Shown here piece after piece: positions 54,663-64,000 of a stretch of 64,000 bases of DNA (positions are counted from its first letter, which is position 1; each line of letters opens with the position of its first letter). Position numbers and translations under genes: made by a program. This DNA is from Candidatus Competibacter denitrificans Run_A_D11 (GTDB taxonomy: Bacteria > Pseudomonadota > Gammaproteobacteria > Competibacterales > Competibacteraceae), in NCBI RefSeq assembly GCF_001051235.1, contig NZ_CBTJ020000025.1:31701-95700 (forward strand), written 5' to 3'. Under the pieces are notes generated by a model. It was not told the DNA's origin and searched no databases. It was given only the letters and a program-made list of their open reading frames with translations.

Positions 54663-55753
54663 CTTTGGAAGGCGTCACCAAGCGCGTTGGTGCGGCCATG
54701 CACCTGTATCCGCTGGATTTTGCCCTGCAACCGCACGCAGTCACCGTATTGCTGGGCGCGACCCAGGCCGGTAAAACCACGCTGATGCGCTTGATGGCGG
54801 GGCTGGACGTGCCCAGTCAAGGCCGGGTTTTGGTGGATGGCGATAACGTGACCGGCCGACCGGTGCGCGAGCGTAACGTGGCGATGGTTTATCAGCAATT
54901 CATCAATTATCCGTCGCTGCGGGTGGCCGATAACATCGCCTCGCCGCTCAAGCTGCGCGGCGGTCTCGACCGCGCCACCATCGACCAGCGGGTGCGAGAA
55001 CTGGCCGCCAAACTGCATATTGATCCCTTCCTAGACCGGTTACCCGCCGAATTGTCGGGCGGCCAACAACAGCGGGTAGCACTGGCCCGTGCTCTGGCCA
55101 AAGAAGCGCCGTTGATGCTGCTGGATGAGCCGCTGGTCAATCTCGATTACAAACTGCGTGAGGAATTGCGCGAGGAACTGTCGGCGCTGTTTGCCAGCGG
55201 CGATTCGACGGTGGTCTATGCCACCACCGAACCGACGGAAGCCTTATTGCTGGGCGGTTACACGGCGGTGCTGGATGCGGGCGAACTGCTGCAATACGGC
55301 CCGACCGCCGAGGTATTTCACCGGCCGCAGTCGCTGCGGGTCGCCCGCGCCTTCAGCGATCCGCCGATCAATCTGCTGGCCGGCAGCGTGGTGTCATCCG
55401 GTATCCAGTTAGCCGCCGAGGTGCCACTGGCCGTACCGTTGGCCGCCGCCAAGACCTTGGCTGATGTAACCGAGCGCAGCGTGACGGTCGGCATCCGCGC
55501 GGGCGCGTTGCGGGTGCAGGCGCAACCCGGCGATGTGGCGCTGACGGGTCGGGTAGAATTGGCCGAGATTTCCGGCTCCGATACCTTCGTCCATGTCGCG
55601 GCGGCGGTCGGCCCGCTGGTCGCGCAACTGACCGGCGTCCATTATTTCGAGTTGGGCGCGGCGATCAGTTTGTATCTCGATCCGGCGCAGCTCTACGTCT
55701 TTGACGCGCGTGGCGCGCTGTTGATCGCGCCCGCCTTTCCAGGAGCGCGCTGA
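54653..55753 (+). CDS. glpS: Glycerol ABC importer ATPase GlpS, H-loop histidine missing
   Basis: 366-aa MalK-type ATPase with C-terminal OB-fold regulatory domain. Walker A GATQAGKT (35-42), Q-loop MVYQQFINYPS, intact signature LSGGQQQR (134-141) and Walker B LMLLDEP (D158, E159) are present. At the H-loop, where MalK-type proteins read YVTHDQ, this protein reads YATTEP, so the catalytic histidine is replaced by T192. It is the first importer gene after glpD (10-base overlap) and pairs with GlpT, whose changes are complementary. The glpSTPQUV arrangement is known from rhizobial glycerol uptake. By inference its own ATP site is weak while it supplies a good signature to its partner. Confidence 0.88.
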   Translation: MQLTLEGVTKRVGAAMHLYPLDFALQPHAVTVLLGATQAGKTTLMRLMAGLDVPSQGRVLVDGDNVTGRPVRERNVAMVYQQFINYPSLRVADNIASPLKLRGGLDRATIDQRVRELAAKLHIDPFLDRLPAELSGGQQQRVALARALAKEAPLMLLDEPLVNLDYKLREELREELSALFASGDSTVVYATTEPTEALLLGGYTAVLDAGELLQYGPTAEVFHRPQSLRVARAFSDPPINLLAGSVVSSGIQLAAEVPLAVPLAAAKTLADVTERSVTVGIRAGALRVQAQPGDVALTGRVELAEISGSDTFVHVAAAVGPLVAQLTGVHYFELGAAISLYLDPAQLYVFDARGALLIAPAFPGAR

Positions 55754-55754
55754 C

Positions 55755-56879
55755 GTGGCCCGCATTGATCTCGATCTCGCCCATTCCTATCTGTCCGATC
55801 CGAAGCAGGACAGCGATTACGCGCTGTTGCCGCTACAGATGAGCTTTGCCGACGGTGGCGCCTATGCGCTGCTGGGGCCGTCCGGCTGTGGGAAGACGAC
55901 TCTGCTCAATATTATTTCCGGCCTGGTGCGGCCCTCGCACGGCGCGGTGCGCTTCGATGGCGCGGACGTGACCGCGCGCAGCCCGCAGCAGCGCAACATC
56001 GCCCAGGTGTTCCAGTTTCCGGTGGTCTACGACACCATGACGGTGGCCGACAATCTGGCGTTTCCGCTGCGCAATCGCGGCGTGCCGCCGGAGCGGATCA
56101 AAACCCGCGTCGGCCGGATTGCCGAGATGCTGGAACTGAGCGGCCAATTGAATCAACGCGCCGCCCATCTGGCCGCCGACGCCAAGCAGAAGATTTCACT
56201 GGGGCGCGGGCTGGTGCGCGAGGATGTCAGTGCGGTGCTGTTCGACGAGCCGCTGACGGTGATCGACCCGCATTTGAAATGGCAACTGCGCCGCAAGCTC
56301 AAGCAGATCCACCACGAGCTGAAATTGACGCTGATCTACGTCACCCACGATCAGGTCGAGGCGCTGACTTTCGCCGAACAGGTGGTGGTGATGACGCGCG
56401 GCCGGGCGGTGCAGATCGGCACGGCCGCCGAGCTGTTCGAGCGGCCTCACCACATGTTCGTCGGTCACTTCATCGGCTCGCCGGGCATGAATTTCCTGCC
56501 GGCGCGCTGGTGGGATGGGGTGGTTGAAACGGCCGGCCACACTCTGCGGGTCGCGCCGGCGTTGGGCGAGGTCTTGCGGGCGGCCGGTGAATTCACGCTC
56601 GGCGTGCGACCGGAATACGTGCGCTTGGCGGACGCCAGCGCGGAGGGCGCGCTCATGGCCGAAGTGACCCAGGTTCAGGATATCGGCACCTATTGGCTGC
56701 TCACCGCCCGCGTTGGTGAGACGCTGTTGCGAGTGCGGCTCAGTCCGGCCAGCGCCGCGCCCCAGGTCGGCGCTAAGGTTTGGCTGGAGGTGCTGGGGCC
56801 ACACACCTGTTGCTACGACCGCGACCAACAGTTGATCGCCACCGGATCGGAGTCGGCGGCAGGGGGAGCGAGCGGATGA
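55755..56879 (+). CDS. glpT: Glycerol ABC importer ATPase GlpT, ABC signature missing
   Basis: 374-aa MalK-type ATPase. Walker A GPSGCGKT (41-48), Q-loop QVFQFPVVYDTMTVADN, Walker B AVLFDEP (D164, E165) and H-loop YVTHDQVEAL (H198) are intact. The signature that should read LSGGQ is LAADA (139-143), followed by KQKISLGRGL. It therefore cannot close a standard site on GlpS, but GlpS can close one on it. GTG start after AGGAGCGC, one base after the glpS stop; ATGA overlap with glpP. The symbol follows the glycerol ABC nomenclature and is not the E. coli GlpT antiporter. C-terminal OB domain present. Confidence 0.88.
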   Translation: MARIDLDLAHSYLSDPKQDSDYALLPLQMSFADGGAYALLGPSGCGKTTLLNIISGLVRPSHGAVRFDGADVTARSPQQRNIAQVFQFPVVYDTMTVADNLAFPLRNRGVPPERIKTRVGRIAEMLELSGQLNQRAAHLAADAKQKISLGRGLVREDVSAVLFDEPLTVIDPHLKWQLRRKLKQIHHELKLTLIYVTHDQVEALTFAEQVVVMTRGRAVQIGTAAELFERPHHMFVGHFIGSPGMNFLPARWWDGVVETAGHTLRVAPALGEVLRAAGEFTLGVRPEYVRLADASAEGALMAEVTQVQDIGTYWLLTARVGETLLRVRLSPASAAPQVGAKVWLEVLGPHTCCYDRDQQLIATGSESAAGGASG

Positions 56880-57752
56880 AGCCGATCAATCAAAAAGCGT
56901 GGTGGCTGGTGTTGCCGGTGTTCATCTGCGTCGCCTTTTCGGCGGTGTTGCCGCTGATGACGGTGGTGAATTATTCGGTGCAGGACATTATCTCGCCCGA
57001 CCGCCGGGTGTTCGTCGGCACCGAATGGTTCGCGGCGGTGATGCGCGACGAGGAATTGCATTCGGCGCTGTGGCGGCAGTTGAGCTTTTCGCTGGCGGTG
57101 CTGGCGGTGGAAATCCCGCTCGGTATCGCGCTGGCGCTGTCGATGCCCGCTCGCGGCTGGCAGGCGTCGCTGGTGCTGGTGCTGGTGGCGCTGTCGCTGC
57201 TGATTCCGTGGAACGTGGTCGGCACCATCTGGCAGATTTACGGCCGCGCCGACATCGGCCTGCTGGGGGCGGCGCTGGCTTGGCTCGGCGTCGATTACAG
57301 CTACACCGGCGACGCCACCCACGCCTGGATCACGGTGCTGGCGATGGATGTCTGGCACTGGACGCCGCTGGTGGCGCTGCTGTGCTATGCGGGGCTGCGC
57401 AGCATTCCCGACGCCTACTATCAGGCCGCCCGCATCGACGGGGCCAGACGCTTCGCCGTGTTCCGCTACATCCAACTGCCCAAGCTGCGCGGGGTGCTGA
57501 TGATTGCGGTGCTGCTGCGGTTTATGGACAGCTTCATGATCTACACCGAACCGTTCGTGCTGACCGGCGGCGGGCCGGGCAACGCGACGACATTCCTGTC
57601 GCAATATCTCACGCAAAAGGCGGTCGGCCAGTTCGATCTGGGGCCAGCCGCCGCCTTCTCGCTGATTTATTTCCTCATCATCCTGCTGCTGTGTTTCATC
57701 CTCTACAACTGGATGCAGCGGGTCGGCACGGCGGATCGGGAGGGCGCGGGCC

Positions 57753-57760
<8 letters not shown>
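56876..57760 (+). CDS. glpP: Glycerol ABC importer permease GlpP
   Basis: 294-aa MalF/UgpA-type inner-membrane permease with about six helices. The EAA-like loop contacting the ATPase is AYYQAARIDGARRFAVFRYIQLP, with the conserved glycine in the right spacing. The start is the ATG in ATGA with the glpT stop, after GGGGGAG; open frame 5' of that belongs to glpT in another frame. It overlaps the next permease gene by 8 bases. Forms the heterodimeric channel with GlpQ. Confidence 0.9.
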
Positions 57761-58564
<804 letters not shown>

Positions 58565-58565
<1 letters not shown>

Positions 58566-58873
58566 TGTTCGCCTGGATGGTGTGGACCACGCCGGTCGCG
58601 GTGTTTTTCTGCTGCATCGCCTTGATGCTGGTCGGCATGACCGTGTGGGAAATCAAATCGCCGACCGTGTTGCGCAAGGGGTTTTTACCCATCGCGACCA
58701 CCCGCGGCGACCGCCTGTTCATCGGCCTGCTGACGGCGGCTTACATCAACCTCGGTTTCGTCGGGCTAGCGGGCAAGCTGGCGGAATGGCTGTCGCTCGA
58801 ACAGGAGCCGAGCATCTGGATCAGCTTTGCGGTTTCGATGGCCGTGCTGGCGTTGATCCTGCGGCGCGGCTGA
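58565..58873 (+). CDS. glpU: Small membrane protein GlpU (DUF2160) of the glycerol importer
   Basis: 102-aa protein with three hydrophobic segments (about residues 6-26, 50-70 and 83-98) and a conserved-looking VWEIKSPTVLRKGFLPIATTRGDRLF loop between the first two, quoted here in parts: VWEIKSP, RKGFLP, TTRGDRLF. It matches the predicted small integral membrane DUF2160 family that accompanies glycerol ABC systems. It is too small for a permease and its role in uptake is unknown. The ATG overlaps the glpQ stop by one base. Confidence 0.82.
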
Positions 58874-58960
58874 ACGTTTCGGGAATCCGGCCTGGCGCTT
58901 CCCCAGGGCCGTGGCGACCCGCATCACCCCGTGGGGAAGCGGATAACGAGGAGAAGAGCG

Positions 58961-60691
58961 ATGAAACTACGTCATACCGCATTGGCTCTGGCCGTCGCGT
59001 GCGTGCTGGCCGGGCCGGTTCAAGCGGGCGAAGCCGAAGCGAAAAAGTGGATTGACGGCGAATTCCAGCCGTCCACGCTGAGCAAGGAGCAGCAGTTGGC
59101 CGAGATGCAATGGTTCATCGAAGCGGCCAAAAAGCTGCAAGCCAAGGGCGTGAAAGAAATCGCGGTGGTGTCGGAAACCATCACCACCCACGAGTACGAG
59201 AGCAAGACGCTGGCCAAAGCCTTTTCCGAGATCACCGGCATCACGGTCAAACACGATCTGATCCAGGAAGGCGACGTGGTCGAGAAACTGCAAACCTCAA
59301 TGCAGTCGGGCAAGTCGATCTACGACGGCTGGATTTCCGATTCCGACCTAATCGGCACCCACTATCGCTACGGCAAAATCATGAATCTGAGCGATTACAT
59401 GGCGGGCGAGGGCAAGGATTACACCAATCCGGGCCTGGATATCAAGGACTTCATCGGCACCAGCTTTACCACTGCGCCGGACGGCAAGCTCTATCAGTTG
59501 CCCGATCAGCAGTTCGCCAATCTGTACTGGTTCCGCGCCGACTGGTTCGCCCGCAAGGATTTGCAGGACAAGTTCAAGGCCAAATACGGCTATGACTTGG
59601 GCGTGCCGCTCAACTGGTCGGCCTATGAGGACATCGCCCAATTCTTCACCGACGACGTGAAGGAACTCGACGGCAAGAAAGTCTACGGCCACATGGATTA
59701 CGGCAAGAAAGACCCGTCGCTGGGCTGGCGCTTCACCGACGCCTGGCTGTCGATGGCGGGCACCGCCGACAAGGGCATCCCCAACGGGTTTCCGGTGGAC
59801 GAGTGGGGTATTCGCGTCGCTGAAGATCGTTGCGCCCCGGTCGGCGCTTCCGTCACGCGCGGCGGCGCGGCCAATTCACCGGCTGCCGTCTATGCGCTCA
59901 CCAAGTACGTGGATTGGATGAAGAAATACGCGCCGAAGGAAGCCACCGGCATGACCTTCGGCGAAGCAGGGCCAGTACCGGCGCAAGGCCAGATTGCTCA
60001 GCAGATCTTCTGGTACACCGCCTTTACCGCCGATATGACTAAGGCGGGCTTGCCGGTGGTCAACACCGACGGCACCCCGAAATGGCGGATGGCCCCCGGC
60101 CCGAACGGCCCTTACTGGAAGGACGGAATGCAGAACGGCTATCAGGATGTCGGCTCGTGGACCTTCTTCAAGGATCAAGACCCCAATCGGACAGCGGCGG
60201 CCTGGCTTTACGCCCAGTTCGTGACCTCGAAGACCGCCTCGCTGAAAAAGACTTTGGTCGGCCTGACCCCGATCCGCGAATCGGACATTCAGTCCCAAGC
60301 CATGACCGATCTCGCGCCCAAGCTCGGCGGTCTAGTGGAGTTCTACCGCAGCCCGGCCCGCGTCGCCTGGACGCCGACCGGCACCAACGTCCCCGACTAT
60401 CCGAAACTGGCGCAACTGTGGTGGAAGAACGTGGCGCAGGCGGTAACTGGCGAGAAGACCCCGCAAGCGGCGATGGACAATCTGGCCGACGAGATGGATC
60501 AAGTGATGGCGCGACTGGAGCGGGCAGGCATGGCGCGCTGCGCGCCCAAGCTCAATCCCAAGGGTGATCCGGCTAAGTGGTTGAGCGACACCGGCGCGCC
60601 GTGGAAGAAGCTGGAGAACGAAAAGCCCAAGGGTGAAACCATCGCTTACGACACGCTGCTATCGGCCTGGAAGGCGGGCAAGGTACGTTGA
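58961..60691 (+). CDS. glpV: Glycerol ABC importer periplasmic binding protein GlpV
   Basis: 576-aa extracellular solute-binding protein. The signal peptide LRHTALALAVACVLAGPVQA is cleaved before GEAEAKKW. Family-1 binding-protein segments include GITVKHDLIQEGDVVEKLQT, SIYDGWISDSDLIG, LYQLPDQQFANLYWFRADW and GSWTFFKDQDPNRTAAAWL. The length is above that of usual maltose-type proteins (about 400) and is characteristic of the glycerol GlpV group. GAGGAGAAG stands just before the ATG; an in-frame ATG at 58931 is less likely because the signal begins at 58961. It is last in the operon, 87 bases after glpU; the gap may allow extra expression of the binding protein. Confidence 0.92.
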   Translation: MKLRHTALALAVACVLAGPVQAGEAEAKKWIDGEFQPSTLSKEQQLAEMQWFIEAAKKLQAKGVKEIAVVSETITTHEYESKTLAKAFSEITGITVKHDLIQEGDVVEKLQTSMQSGKSIYDGWISDSDLIGTHYRYGKIMNLSDYMAGEGKDYTNPGLDIKDFIGTSFTTAPDGKLYQLPDQQFANLYWFRADWFARKDLQDKFKAKYGYDLGVPLNWSAYEDIAQFFTDDVKELDGKKVYGHMDYGKKDPSLGWRFTDAWLSMAGTADKGIPNGFPVDEWGIRVAEDRCAPVGASVTRGGAANSPAAVYALTKYVDWMKKYAPKEATGMTFGEAGPVPAQGQIAQQIFWYTAFTADMTKAGLPVVNTDGTPKWRMAPGPNGPYWKDGMQNGYQDVGSWTFFKDQDPNRTAAAWLYAQFVTSKTASLKKTLVGLTPIRESDIQSQAMTDLAPKLGGLVEFYRSPARVAWTPTGTNVPDYPKLAQLWWKNVAQAVTGEKTPQAAMDNLADEMDQVMARLERAGMARCAPKLNPKGDPAKWLSDTGAPWKKLENEKPKGETIAYDTLLSAWKAGKVR

Positions 60692-60760
60692 CGCAGTAGG
60701 AAGGCGGGCGGTTTCACGCGGAACCGTCCGCTTGGCTGAATTTCCACCGCAGCGGAACTA

Positions 60761-60788
60761 AAAAAGGCGCACCGGAGCGCGCCTTTTT
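60761..60788. terminator. Bidirectional rho-independent terminator
   Basis: AAAAAGGCGC (60761-60770) and GCGCCTTTTT (60779-60788) pair around an 8-base loop, giving a T-run on either strand. It serves both the glycerol operon (plus) and aqpZ (minus). A second GC-rich hairpin without T-run lies just upstream, about 60702-60730. Confidence 0.88.
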
Positions 60789-60803
60789 GCTGCTGAGCAA
60801 CGC

Positions 60804-61529
60804 TCAATCGTCGTTGGGTGCCATCCAGCGATAGACAAAGCCGGCCAGCGCCGCGCCGACAATGGGGGCGACCCAGAACAGCCACAACTGTTGCAAGGCC
60901 CAGCCGCCGACAAAGATCGCCTGACTGGTACTACGGGCGGGATTGACCGAGGTGTTGGTCACTGGAATGCTGATCAAGTGAATCAGGGTCAGGCCCAGGC
61001 CGATGGCGATGGGGGCGAAGCCGCCCGGCGCATTCTTGTGGGTCGAGCCGAGGATGATGATCAGGAACATGAAAGTCATCACGATTTCGCAGATCAGCGC
61101 GGCGTTCATGCCGTATTTGCCGGGTGAGTGATCGTCGAAGCCGTTGGCCGCGAAGCCGCTGGCCACCAGATCGAAGCCCGGCTTGCCGGTAGCGATCATG
61201 TAGAGGATGGCCGCGCCGGCGATGCCGCCCAACACTTGCGCGATGATATAAGGCACCAGGTCGGAGGTCGGGAAACGACCGCCTGCCCATAACCCGACGG
61301 ATACCGCCGGGTTGAGGTGGCAGCCGGAAATGTGCCCGATGGCATAGGCCATGGTCAGCACGGTCAAGCCGAAAGCCAACGACACGCCGACCAGGGCGAT
61401 GCCGATGTTAAAGTTGTTGGGGCCTACATTGGCCACAAATACAGCGGCTAGCACAGCGCTGCCGCAGCCTCCGAGCACGAGCCAAAGCGTGCCGATAAAT
61501 TCGGCGGCAAGACGGTTGGTTAGCGGCAT
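60804..61529 (-). CDS. aqpZ: Aquaporin Z water channel
   Basis: 241-aa MIP-family channel with six helices and two NPA motifs: [14 protein letters not shown] and [14 protein letters not shown]. The NPARS end, [11 protein letters not shown] helix with its selectivity-filter histidine, and [16 protein letters not shown] start are those of AqpZ. The aquaglyceroporin GlpF would show NPARD and a wider filter. So despite lying next to the glycerol operon this is predicted to pass water and not glycerol. The ATG at 61529 has GGAGAAGG close upstream; the frame open to 61583 is spurious. Convergent with glpV across a shared terminator. Confidence 0.92.
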   Translation of the reverse strand: MPLTNRLAAEFIGTLWLVLGGCGSAVLAAVFVANVGPNNFNIGIALVGVSLAFGLTVLTMAYAIGHISGCHLNPAVSVGLWAGGRFPTSDLVPYIIAQVLGGIAGAAILYMIATGKPGFDLVASGFAANGFDDHSPGKYGMNAALICEIVMTFMFLIIILGSTHKNAPGGFAPIAIGLGLTLIHLISIPVTNTSVNPARSTSQAIFVGGWALQQLWLFWVAPIVGAALAGFVYRWMAPNDD

Positions 61530-61743
61530 ATACCTTCTCCAGGTTGATTGGGAACAAATTAAATTTGTTAGCTCAAAGGTCACTCTGCTGTATCATTTTC
61601 GTTGTTCATGAAGTGTTCAGTAAATGCGACTTTATAGTGAGTGCGCATCGTCAGGCCTGAACGCTCCCCGAACAGCGCGTGAGGATAGCAGCCTCTACAG
61701 CGGAAATCTCGTAAAAATTTTAACAGTGTTTAAGGTGGTTCTG

Positions 61744-64000
61744 ATGACGGAAAGTCAACAAACGGTCTCTGCCGGTCTTCACAAGTGGCGGTTCTTTCGT
61801 TCGGGCGGCTTCGATCAAGTCCGTCTTGAGACCGGCGCAGACGTTAAAGCCTTGAATCAACTCGATCCCAAGCTTTGGGCAACGCTGAGTTGCCCGACCA
61901 GCGGTCTGGAGTTTGACGATAGAACATTACGCTTAATCGATCATGATGGAGATGGCCGCATCCGCGTGCCGGAGATCATCGGGGCGGTGGAATGGACGGC
62001 ATCGGTTCTTAAAAACCCTGAGGATATCCTCAAGGGGGCGGAGGCATTACCGTTAGCGGCTATCGATGACAGCACGCCGGAAGGGTTGCAGGTGCTGATT
62101 TCTGCCAAGCAGGTTTTGCATCATCTCGGCAAGACCGACGCAGATACCATCACCGTTGAGGATACCGCCGATACCGCCAGTGTATTCGCCAATGCCCATA
62201 TCGATTCCGATGGTCTGTTGACCGCCGATGTTGCAGAAGACCCGGCGACCAGGGCGGTGATCAAAGACATTATCACCAGTGTCAATCCGGATGCGGCCAA
62301 CAGCGAGACCCCCACCTTATCCGAGGAGCAAATCAAGCAGTTTTTCGGCGAGGCGCAAGCCTATTCCGATTGGTGGCATCAGCGTGACCGCGATCCCGCG
62401 AATCTCTTGCCATTTGGCGAAAAGACCGAAATGGCGATGGGCGCATTCGAAGCGGTCAAAGATAAGATCGACGACTATTTCACCCGTTGTCGGCTGGCCG
62501 CTTTCGACGTGCGGGCTACCGTACCGCTCAATCCGGCCCTGACCGAATATGAAGCCTTGGCGGGGCAGAATCTTTCCGCAACGTCCGAGGCTCTTACCGC
62601 GTTGCCGCTGGCTAGGATCGAAAGTGGCAAAGCGTTGTCTCTGGAAGGCGGCATCAATCCGGCGTGGGCGGATGCGATGGCGGAATTTCGCACCAAGGTT
62701 GCACCGCTCGGCACGCAGGATAAGACCAGCCTGACTGCCGACGAATGGGATGCGCTCTGCGCCAAATTTGCCGCGCACAAGGCGTGGATGGGCAGCAAAA
62801 CAGGGACTTCGGTCGAAGCTTTGGGCCTGAGTCGAGTCGATGAAATATTGCAAGGGGGCTATCAGGAAAGCCTCGCCGGGTTAGTGGAGAAATATAAAGT
62901 CCTGGCGGCGGAAATCAACACGATCACAGCGGTGGATCGTTTGGTTCGCTACCACCGCGACCTGTTTCGCTTACTGAACAACTTTATTTCTTTCCGCGAT
63001 TTTTATACACCTGGGTATAAGGCCATTTTTCAGGCCGGCACCCTGTTTATTGATGGCCGGAGCTGTGATCTGTGTCTGCGGATCGACGACATGGCCAAGC
63101 ACGCCGAGCTGGCCAATCTAAGCGGCATCTATCTGGCGTATTGCGAGTGTCGGCGGCGCGGTGGTGAGGAAAAAATGACCATCGCCGCCGCTGTGACCAA
63201 CGGTGACGCTGATAATCTGATGGTTGGCCGTAATGGGGTGTTTTTCGACCGGCGCGGTAATGACTGGGATGCAAGTATTATCAAGATTATCGAGCATCCG
63301 ATCAGCGTTCGGCAGGCGTTTTGGTATCCCTATAAACGCATCGGCAAGATGATCGGCGAGCAGATCGAGAAGATGGCTGCTGCTCGTGATAAGGCGGCGA
63401 TGGATAAAGCAGCCACGAGCGTGGCCGACGCGGCGCAAAAAACGGAGGCGGGTAAAGCGCCAGCGGTGCCTTTCGATGTCGGCAAATTTGCCGGTATTTT
63501 CGCTGCCATCGGCCTGGCGGTCGGTGCTATCGGTACGGCCATCGCTTCGGTGGTCACTGGTTTTATGGGCTTGAAAGCGTGGCAAATGCCGCTTGCTATC
63601 GTCGGTTTGATCCTGCTGATCTCTGGTCCTTCGGTGGTTATTGCCTATCTCAAGTTGCGCAAGCGTAATCTGGCACCTTTGCTCGACGGTAACGGCTGGG
63701 CGGTCAATACGCGCGCTATTGTAAATTTGCCCTTTGGTACGGCGCTGACGCAAGTTGCGGCATTGCCACCCGGCGCCCAGCGTTCCTTTACCGATCCCTT
63801 TGCGGAAAAGAAGAAGCCGTGGAAGTTTTATCTGTTCTTATTGGTGCTGTTGGGAGCGATAGCTTTCCTTTGGCACAAAGGCTACTTGCAAGAGTGGCGG
63901 GAGCAACTCGCGGTTAAGGAAGCTCCCGCTCCCGCAGCCCCGGCACCGGCTCCCGCACCGGCTCCCGCACCGGCTCCCGCCGCACCGGCGGCGGCGCCAC
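61744..64000 (+). CDS. Unrecognised membrane protein with EF-hand-like loop, 3' end outside window
   Basis: At least 752 codons are open to the right edge, starting at ATG 61744 after AAGGTGG at a spacing of 6. I do not recognise the family. Residue 66 begins DHDGDGRIRVPE, a good EF-hand calcium loop (Asp, Asp, Asp, Gly and final Glu); a weaker DSDGLLTAD lies near residue 150. The middle (about 170-570) is hydrophilic, with a CDLCLRIDDMAKHAEL segment and a Lys/Ala-rich helix before the membrane part. Hydrophobic segments lie at about 583-610, 615-637 and 694-710, then comes an Ala/Pro tail. Translated by hand because there is no stop in the window. Divergent from aqpZ. Possibly a calcium-dependent envelope protein, but that is only a guess. 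Confidence 0.75.
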   Translation, partial: MTESQQTVSAGLHKWRFFRSGGFDQVRLETGADVKALNQLDPKLWATLSCPTSGLEFDDRTLRLIDHDGDGRIRVPEIIGAVEWTASVLKNPEDILKGAEALPLAAIDDSTPEGLQVLISAKQVLHHLGKTDADTITVEDTADTASVFANAHIDSDGLLTADVAEDPATRAVIKDIITSVNPDAANSETPTLSEEQIKQFFGEAQAYSDWWHQRDRDPANLLPFGEKTEMAMGAFEAVKDKIDDYFTRCRLAAFDVRATVPLNPALTEYEALAGQNLSATSEALTALPLARIESGKALSLEGGINPAWADAMAEFRTKVAPLGTQDKTSLTADEWDALCAKFAAHKAWMGSKTGTSVEALGLSRVDEILQGGYQESLAGLVEKYKVLAAEINTITAVDRLVRYHRDLFRLLNNFISFRDFYTPGYKAIFQAGTLFIDGRSCDLCLRIDDMAKHAELANLSGIYLAYCECRRRGGEEKMTIAAAVTNGDADNLMVGRNGVFFDRRGNDWDASIIKIIEHPISVRQAFWYPYKRIGKMIGEQIEKMAAARDKAAMDKAATSVADAAQKTEAGKAPAVPFDVGKFAGIFAAIGLAVGAIGTAIASVVTGFMGLKAWQMPLAIVGLILLISGPSVVIAYLKLRKRNLAPLLDGNGWAVNTRAIVNLPFGTALTQVAALPPGAQRSFTDPFAEKKKPWKFYLFLLVLLGAIAFLWHKGYLQEWREQLAVKEAPAPAAPAPAPAPAPAPAPAAPAAAP
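63923..63990 (+). repeat. Ala/Pro-encoding tandem repeat
   Basis: Repeats of the 12-base unit GCTCCCGCACCG and close variants (two exact full units at 63949-63972 plus a partial one) encode a Pro-Ala linker after the last membrane segment of the EF-hand-like protein. Likely an extended periplasmic or cytoplasmic spacer to a domain beyond the window. Confidence 0.8.

Overview
The window (about 60% G+C by eye) reads as a chromosomal segment of a gammaproteobacterium. RNase R/RlmB, an exosortase-A type exopolysaccharide locus, beta-oxidation genes, a Hyf-type membrane complex and a glycerol ABC system together suggest a versatile, storage-polymer-metabolising environmental lineage; a Competibacteraceae-like organism is my guess, from gene content only. 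I saw no rRNA, tRNA, CRISPR array or transposase gene.

Layout. 1-2.7 kb: rnr (5' end outside the window) and rlmB. 2.7-7.1 kb (minus): a three-gene FtsX-type ABC system (ATPase, permease, AttH-like secreted protein). 7.3-13.5 kb (plus): an exopolysaccharide export operon of the exosortase-A (XrtA) type: Wza-like lipoprotein, chain-length protein, tyrosine kinase, outer-membrane barrel, ExeA-like ATPase. 13.5-19.0 kb: a small type VI secretion island: a sheath protein that appears to fuse TssB and TssC, VgrG, a DUF4123 adaptor, and a protein with an internal duplication in the cargo position. 19.0-21.8 kb (minus): two more exosortase-A-associated enzymes (PLP decarboxylase, AMP-forming ligase), so the type VI genes lie inside the polysaccharide locus. 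22-33.7 kb: lipid and general metabolism: a glutaredoxin-like domain open in frame into a FadL porin, a FadN-like beta-oxidation protein, thiolase, a membrane protein, PilZ, a PEBP protein, TrkH with an apparent decayed copy upstream, an acyl-CoA synthetase and a divergent crotonase. 33.8-34.1 kb: a SEC-C gene broken by two frame disruptions.

34.3-45.3 kb (plus): hyfB-C-E-F, an A+T-rich membrane-protein gene that looks inserted, then hyfG-hyfI, followed by nudC, an HD-domain gene and an adenylyl cyclase-FHA fusion, mostly overlapping or closely spaced. HyfG lacks the nickel-binding cysteines, so the complex is probably not a hydrogenase. 45.3-50.4 kb (minus): a polar amino acid ABC importer, a small zinc-ribbon protein, an ArgD/AstC-type aminotransferase and a long CbiX chelatase with a metal-binding tail.

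50.5-61.5 kb: a complete glycerol module: GlpR regulator, GlpK kinase, GlpD dehydrogenase and the GlpSTPQUV ABC importer, mostly in overlapping genes, ended by a terminator shared with a convergent AqpZ water channel. The two ATPases GlpS and GlpT have complementary defects: GlpS keeps the ABC signature but lacks the H-loop histidine, while GlpT keeps the histidine but has lost the signature. The dimer should have one normal and one degenerate ATP site. 61.7-64 kb: an unrecognised membrane protein with an EF-hand-like loop, running off the end.

The observations I find most worth checking are the GlpS/GlpT asymmetry, the fused sheath protein with its duplicated partner, the nickel-less Hyf complex with a foreign gene inside its operon, and the glutaredoxin-FadL read-through.
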